This document shows positions 59,901 through 64,000 of a DNA stretch of 64,000 nt, piece by piece. Within the stretch, counting starts at the first letter, position 1; the number at the start of each line of letters is the position of its first letter. The notes under the pieces were generated by a model, which had not been told where the DNA came from, searched no databases, and saw only the letters and a program-made list of their open reading frames with translations. The position numbers and the translations under genes are program-made. The DNA is taken from contig CM119265.1 of NCBI GenBank assembly GCA_051294375.1, positions 3,397,844 to 3,461,843 of the forward strand. Reading direction: 5' to 3'. Source of the stretch: Paraspadella gotoi. Its lineage: Eukaryota > Chaetognatha.

Positions 59901-60013
59901 CTTTTGTCGATCGATTCCCATCTTCGAGCGCAGATGGCGGGATGAGCGAGTTGGGCGAGCAACAAAAGAGCAATCGTCAGCCAAAATCGCGGGTATCGTG
60001 AATCGAGACGCAT
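52475..60013 (-). CDS. Unknown secreted protein, 15 exons, about 810 residues
   Basis: Exons: 59750-60013, 59202-59378, 58761-58944, 58499-58620, 57486-57663, 56938-57152, 56321-56426, 55844-55909, 55614-55729, 55203-55296, 54648-54846, 53928-54252, 53131-53224, 52913-53067, 52475-52612. All donors are GT, all acceptors AG, every phase fits, and the total is 2433 bases with a final TGA. It opens with a signal peptide (FWLTIALLLLAQLAHPAICA). Hydrophobic helices occur near residues 116-137 (IAGVVAAASCLSLSVASIV), about 260-282 (AFAVFAGISLMVQLMPSF) and about 485-500 (AIGAIMSAASIAMCVSQAV). Each is near charged, helix-prone stretches such as KLAETATKIRETRRDLDS. The C-terminal 150 residues look more beta-like and end Cys-rich. 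Family not recognised. The alternating hydrophobic and amphipathic helices recall alpha-helical membrane-active proteins, but that is only an impression. A stop at 53916 would end the protein early if the weak donor AAA|GTAGTG is not used. Confidence 0.8.
52640..52860. repeat. ATTG/GATT-type repeat in intron 14
   Basis: Imperfect tandem GATT and CGAT units, between exons 14 and 15 of the 15-exon gene. Non-coding. Confidence 0.7.
53400..53545 (-). repeat. tRNA-derived SINE fragment (family A)
   Basis: Minus strand: CACCCGGTGGCTTCTTGAG is the A-box region and GGGATCGATTCCC the B-box. It lies in intron 12 of the 15-exon gene. Confidence 0.5.
53625..53885 (+). repeat. tRNA-like SINE (second type)
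   Basis: CATTGGCTTGAACAGCTGAG (A-box region) and CCGGGTTGAATCCCC (B-box) are about 35 bases apart, followed by a GC-rich body (GACATGGGGTGGTCACTGCA) up to a GATT-rich tail. Also in intron 12, just before exon 12 read on the plus strand. Confidence 0.5.
54572..54647 (-). repeat. tRNA-like relic, 76 bases, overlapping a splice donor
   Basis: Minus strand: GGTATAGG...CGCTACC can pair at five of seven acceptor-stem positions. GCTC/GAGC forms a D-stem within TGGCTCAGTTGGCTCGAGC, and TTCGG/TCGAA an anticodon-like stem. The T-arm is broken, so it is a relic rather than a working tRNA. The donor of exon 11 (CAG|GTATAG) falls in its first bases. Confidence 0.45.
54849..55471. repeat. GA, TC and (TTTA)n tracts in introns 9-10
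   Basis: (GA)n at 54849-54925, (TC)n at 55099-55200 directly before the donor side of exon 10, and (TTTA)n of about 145 bp at 55326-55471. They flank exon 10 closely, with the TC run ending at the exon's donor. Confidence 0.85.
56545..56690 (+). repeat. Family C repeat, intact (empty) copy
   Basis: Contains AATAAGCTATCTTGCCCCTG, TTTGGACAGGCTTTGGTGG and GATAATGACATAGCAGGTCC. It is the uninterrupted counterpart of the copy split at 62272/62496. It lies in intron 6 of the 15-exon gene. Confidence 0.6.
56845..56930. repeat. (TC)n tract next to exon 6
   Basis: TC dinucleotides end a few bases from the exon 6 donor at 56938. Confidence 0.85.
57170..57470. repeat. AATC-rich intron with a 123-bp tandem duplication
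   Basis: GTACTCGATCAATACTGACC occurs at 57244 and 57367, 123 bases apart, with the surrounding sequence duplicated almost perfectly. Intron 5 of the 15-exon gene. Confidence 0.75.
57715..58490. repeat. CGGT array and a pyrimidine-rich minisatellite in intron 4
   Basis: GGTCGGTCTGTCGGTCGG-type array at 57719-57768, inverted relative to the one at 42043. 58130-58265 repeats TACTCCTTACTCACCCTGAC-like units five or more times. Confidence 0.6.
59380..59749. other. Intron 1 of the 15-exon gene
   Basis: Contains a (TATG)n run at 59639-59667 and a GC-richer stretch at 59560-59635. No further exon is needed by phase. Confidence 0.5.
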
Positions 60014-61308
60014 TTTCCAGGGATTTTTTTCCGTTTCTGTTATTAATCAATAGTTTAGGATTGATTGGTTTGATTGGTTATTTAACTATCAAAAATATTA
60101 AGTTAGTTAATTTACATACGAGACGTTTAAAAAAATATTTTTAAAAAGTAATTCTTTCTCGTTTAATTTTGAGTCAAATTTTGACGACTAAATGTCTGCT
60201 TGGTTTCAACTTTTTTTCCGTAGAATGACGGGTAAATATCATGATAAGGTTATTATTGTTATTAGTACGAATATTTAGGAACTAGGAACTAATGATAGGT
60301 AGTCATAACTATTTTCGTTCTCCACGTTAGAAAAAGTCTAACTTTGTGAAATGTAAAAGTTATTGTAATTGAGCGAAAACGTTTTAATAATCGAAATTCA
60401 TTTAGTCACGGACGAAAAAAATTACAAAAAATTTAATTAAAATGACGAATTGACTAATAATATTCACAACCAACTGGACGTTGGTGAGAATCGACATCAG
60501 GTCGTTTGACGTCAAGTGACAAATTAAATTTATCAGTTTGGATTTAAAAAGTGATGTATGATATATGACGCATTTTTGCTAAACATAGTTTAACGGAAAT
60601 TCCGATGGACATTTTAGGTTTTCATCTTTTGCAGTATTTTTATGCATTTATTCATACAACAGATTAATTAATTGCTCGTAGAATTTTGTTTTTCTCTCTT
60701 CTTTACATTGTTGCTGCATTTATCATCATACTAAATAAAAAGATAAAACGCTAAGATTTTAGCTCGCTATCGAATGTAAACTGAGTGTACATAATTTTGA
60801 CTCGTAATAATTTCCACAAAAATCAATCTATTGAAAGTAAAGTACAGTATATACGCATCTCAATGTGATTATGCTCATAAAGTCCTGTTGAAGAAAGAAA
60901 GTCATTTTAGGTTGCTTAGTAAGCAATGCTTACGGACATTGCATTCTTGCCCACATTTTAGAGCGTTGAGTAGTTGCAAAGGAAAGAATGGAATGGAACT
61001 GGAAAGGTTAACGCTAACACAGACGCATGTGTGAATTAATTTTGGAAAAAGCGTGAATAAGTGTGATTCTGAAGTGAGTCGAGTGAATTATTAATAGTTA
61101 ACGTCAAGAGTCGAGTATCCAATTTTATGTTGGAACCAAAAGATCGGTTTGATAAGATAAATAAGATTTTCTTTTCTAATTTGTAATGAATTATGTTGCG
61201 ATTTTAGTACAAAAAGTTCAATTAGTATGTTTTTCAATGTTAATGATAAAATATTCAAAGCAAGATAGCTAGCTAGCTAGCTAGCTAGCTAGCTAGCTAG
61301 CTAGCTAG

Positions 61309-61406
<98 letters not shown>

Positions 61407-61615
61407 GTCTGTCTACATATTTTTTCTTCATATCGCTGGAAAATCGGGTAAAATTTGAATTTTCCCGCTGACAGATGAAGATTTCGTCCTTAAAAATTAG
61501 TGAAGTTTTGACGCAACAAGTTTCAGAGTAAGAATGGTTTGACCGTGGTTGCGTGTTGTAGTTGCTCGTCCACAGAAGAATCTTATTTCGATTCAGAGTT
61601 TATGACTATGAAAGG

Positions 61616-61676
<61 letters not shown>

Positions 61677-61872
61677 CCGAGACGCAGCCGAACATTCTTA
61701 AGTGCTTCATCCTTATAATGTTCATTCTGACCAAAGATGCATACGTAAATCTCTCAAAAGATTTTTATTAATTTCATCGATTCGAAAAAAAATATCTCAT
61801 TTTCTGAATTTTTCGTTCGTAAAATATAATCCGCGTTTTACTCGTTTTACTCGTTTTACACGTTTTTCGACA
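60014..61872. other. Intergenic region between divergent genes
   Basis: It should contain the promoters of the 15-exon gene (leftward) and the fucosyltransferase gene (rightward). AT-rich with no clear TATA choice. A compound tetranucleotide array, (AGCT)n then (ATCT)n, fills 61267-61408, and (GA)n fills 61620-61673. Confidence 0.45.
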
Positions 61873-63372
61873 ATGTCTTTTTCGACAATAACTTTTCGTC
61901 TGCAAAAAGGACGAATTATTAAACTAATTTTAGTTATCATTTTTTTACTCCTTGTTCGTCATTTTTTCAGCAAGAGAAACGATCCAATCAAGGAGGTAAG
62001 TTTTATAGTGAAACCTACCAACTTACCCTCAATTTGAATATGACTCGCTTTTCGTTTTTTCATCCCCGGATGTATGTATATCGATGCGAATGAGTTTGAG
62101 CTCGGAACCGGCTTGAGTCGCTGCGACGCGGAGCACTTGTTGCGTTTATGGACAACCTTAACTAATAAATAACTATATAATTTAAAAAACAAAAATTTAT
62201 TAATTGTTATTTTGTTTCATGAAATTAGTACAACCAATATAATAATTATCCATTCATTTAATAAATAAGCTAATATCGTTGACTAAAATCCACTTACCGT
62301 TCATCAGCGGCCAGTGGTGCCGGAGGCCAGTCATTCGCCTCCTCAACCTAAAGGTCCGGGGTTCTAGCTTGGCAGTTAAGAGGGACGGGGCGCTTAACCA
62401 GCCCGTAACACGGTCTTACAGCCTGATCCGAAGCTCGGACTGCTTATATTGAACGGTTCTATCACTAACACATAACAATAATTACTGTCTCTTCACTATC
62501 TTGCCCCTGACTTTGGACAGGCTTTGGTGGTTTAAGGCCTCCATCACTCTTACAGGATAATGACGTAGCAGGTCCCTACAAGTTTTCAATGAAGACTCTC
62601 TCACAGTCTCGTTAATTCATTCCCAGAGTACCTGTCTTCCCTATCAGTGAAGTGGTATAATGTTTCAAAGAATGATTCATTTGTATGAAAAGACCACTCC
62701 CTTATCATGTTACAGAATCAAAAATCGTTTCGCTCTCGCAATTCGCGCAAATGCGATAAAAACAGGTAAGCATCAACGCATCGATTTGTGATCATTCACT
62801 TCCGCCAATTTGGTTTCTTATCTTTTTTAGTATGTTTGTTACATAGTGTAATAATCCTTTCGTTTTTGGTAACATAATTTCGAAGTCACGTGACAATTTA
62901 AACTTCGCTTAGAGAGCCTCTTTTTTTTCGTGTAAAACAATGTACAGATGAGTATAACAAACTACAATATTTATGTTGTAAATTGTGCTTATCTTTAGAT
63001 AATTGTTCAGTCACGAGATCATCTGGAAAAGCCTTAATCTTGCCGATTATTTTTAACGCAATATTACAAATACTATATTGTAGTAAGGTCATTCCCGGCT
63101 CATTATAATGAATTCCCTCTTCCAATCAGAACCGACTGCCCAAAACTAGTTCTCTACTGGACGAGCCGCTTCGGCGAAAAAGACTTTGCCCTCGGCTTCG
63201 GCCCCGGTGGCGTTCGAGACTGTCCCACGGGCCGTTGCGAGTTGACGACGGAGCGTGGAAGACTCGAAGAAGCCGACGCCGTCGTCATTCATCCCAAAGG
63301 AGTCGAAAGGAAGACGTGGAATTCGGTCGTCGTTTGGCCGACGTGGGATGACTTTGATCTGCCGGAGATAAA
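61873..63372 (+). CDS. Alpha-1,3-fucosyltransferase-like protein (GT10), N-terminal exons
   Basis: Exons 61873-61995, 62716-62765 and 63130 to about 63372 join in phase (GAG|GTAAGT; TTACAG|AATC; AACAG|GTAAGC; AATCAG|AACC). The product is a type II membrane protein. A short tail is followed by the anchor IIKLILVIIFLLLV and then a basic stem. The start of the GT10 N-terminal domain is clear from KLVLYWTSRFGEKDFALGFG, CPTGRCELTTERG and EEADAVVIHPKGV. Such enzymes add fucose from GDP-fucose to N-glycans or GlcNAc in the Golgi. The catalytic C-terminal domain lies beyond the window. An upstream ATG at 61702 is in frame, but the one at 61873 gives a normal-length tail. A TAG at 63374 follows unless the weak donor AA|GTAGGG is used. 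Confidence 0.8.
62190..62620 (+). repeat. Family C repeat split by a family B SINE
   Basis: Family C runs to 62272 (ATAAATAAGCTA) and resumes at 62496 (CTATCTTGCCCCTG), continuing to about 62620. The interruption is the family B repeat. Lies in intron 1 of the fucosyltransferase gene. Confidence 0.7.
62273..62495 (+). mobile_element. Family B tRNA-like SINE, complete insertion of about 223 bp
   Basis: Flanked by CTA on both sides (62270-62272 and 62496-62498). Contains TGACTAAAATCCACTTACCG, GGAGGCCAGTCATTCGCC, AAAGGTCCGGGGTTCTAGC (B-box-like), CGTAACACGGTCTTACAGCC and ends TAATTACTGTCTCTTCA. The uninterrupted family C copy at 56560 proves where the ends are. Confidence 0.65.
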
Positions 63373-64000
63373 GTAGGGAGGGATTTTGAAAAGAGGGGGG
63401 GGAAGAGATTGGGGTTGTGGGTGCACTATAAGAGCTTAGTAGGGTGGATGACGGAAAATATCACAGAGCCTCGCTATCAACCAGAACGACTACACTATAG
63501 ACTTAGTAGGGTGTATATGAAAATTTCACAGGGCCTCGCTATCGAGCCAGAACGACTACACTATAAGAGTTAGTAGGGTGGATGATGGAAAATTTCACAG
63601 GTCCTCGCTATCGAGCCAGAAAACGACTACCTATAAGAGCTTAGTAGGGTGGATGATGGAAATTTCACAGGTCCTCGCTATCGAGCCAGAACAACTACAC
63701 TAAAAGCTTAGTAGGGTTTTAGACTGAAGAACTATTACAGGGCCTCGCTATCGAGCCAGAACGACTATAGTGTGGTGGTGGGTGGGAATGTTTAGGTGGG
63801 AAGTGGTGAGCGTTGAGAATGGAGAATGGAATGAGTGGAAAGAGGGAATTGAATTGTAGATCGAAAAAAAAAACATAGATAAAGGGGAACAATAGGGTGT
63901 AGCCAATTTCAAAACTGAGAAAATTAATCCAAATAAATAAAATAAATAAATTTAAAAAAACTGAGAAATACTATTAATTTAAAAAAAATTAGTAAAAAAT
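63373..64000. repeat. Minisatellite of about 72 bp units and AT-rich tail
   Basis: Five units at about 63420-63770, each with TTAGTAGGGTGGATGATGG, TTTCACAG and CTCGCTATCGAGCCAGAACG. It probably lies in the intron after exon 3 of the fucosyltransferase gene. The rest is A-rich. Confidence 0.75.

Overview
This is an animal nuclear contig: spliceosomal introns with GT/AG borders, a U1 snRNA gene, AT-rich intergenic DNA, several transposon families and very many (GA)n/(TC)n, (GAC)n and tetranucleotide tracts. The mix looks most like an ecdysozoan, perhaps an arthropod, but nothing in the window fixes the lineage. Genes were found by joining exons with compatible phases and recognisable splice sites, not as long ORFs; the only long uninterrupted ORFs belong to an LTR retrotransposon.

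Layout. 0-5.9 kb: AT-rich DNA with error-rich repeated pieces, one carrying a TTAA-flanked inverted-repeat transposon. 5.9-13.3 kb: an indel-rich copy of the segment that follows. 13.3-24.3 kb: an SLC6 (Na+-coupled neurotransmitter/amino-acid) transporter gene on the minus strand. Its exons for TM1-TM4 (24.3-23.1 kb) and TM10-C-terminus (17.4-15.6 kb) are clean, but the middle is replaced by N gaps and a Ty3/Gypsy element (gag and pol, 18.1-23.0 kb, plus strand). The noisy first copy still shows the TM5 and TM8 exons and has no Gypsy element. 24-44 kb: mostly microsatellites, minisatellites, gaps and a decayed LINE, with no convincing gene. 44.19-44.35 kb: a full-length U1 snRNA. 44.5-48.3 kb: inverted and repeated copies around 25-N gaps, probably an assembly effect. 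49.8-51.8 kb: a possible 99-residue secreted basic peptide precursor with three Gly-Arg-Arg sites. 52.5-60.0 kb: the best new gene, 15 phase-compatible exons on the minus strand encoding a secreted protein of about 810 residues that I cannot assign to a family. 61.9-63.4 kb: the first three exons of an alpha-1,3-fucosyltransferase-like (GT10) Golgi enzyme on the plus strand, running out of the window.

The genes do not form one pathway. The transporter and the fucosyltransferase are membrane proteins (plasma membrane and Golgi), and the two unknown genes encode secreted products. Three dispersed short repeats (two of them tRNA-like) and one helentron-like element recur in introns. Several apparent duplications here (5.9-13.3 kb and 44.5-48.3 kb) carry single-base indels and abut 25-N gaps, as expected of gaps filled with uncorrected long reads, so copy number should not be read literally.
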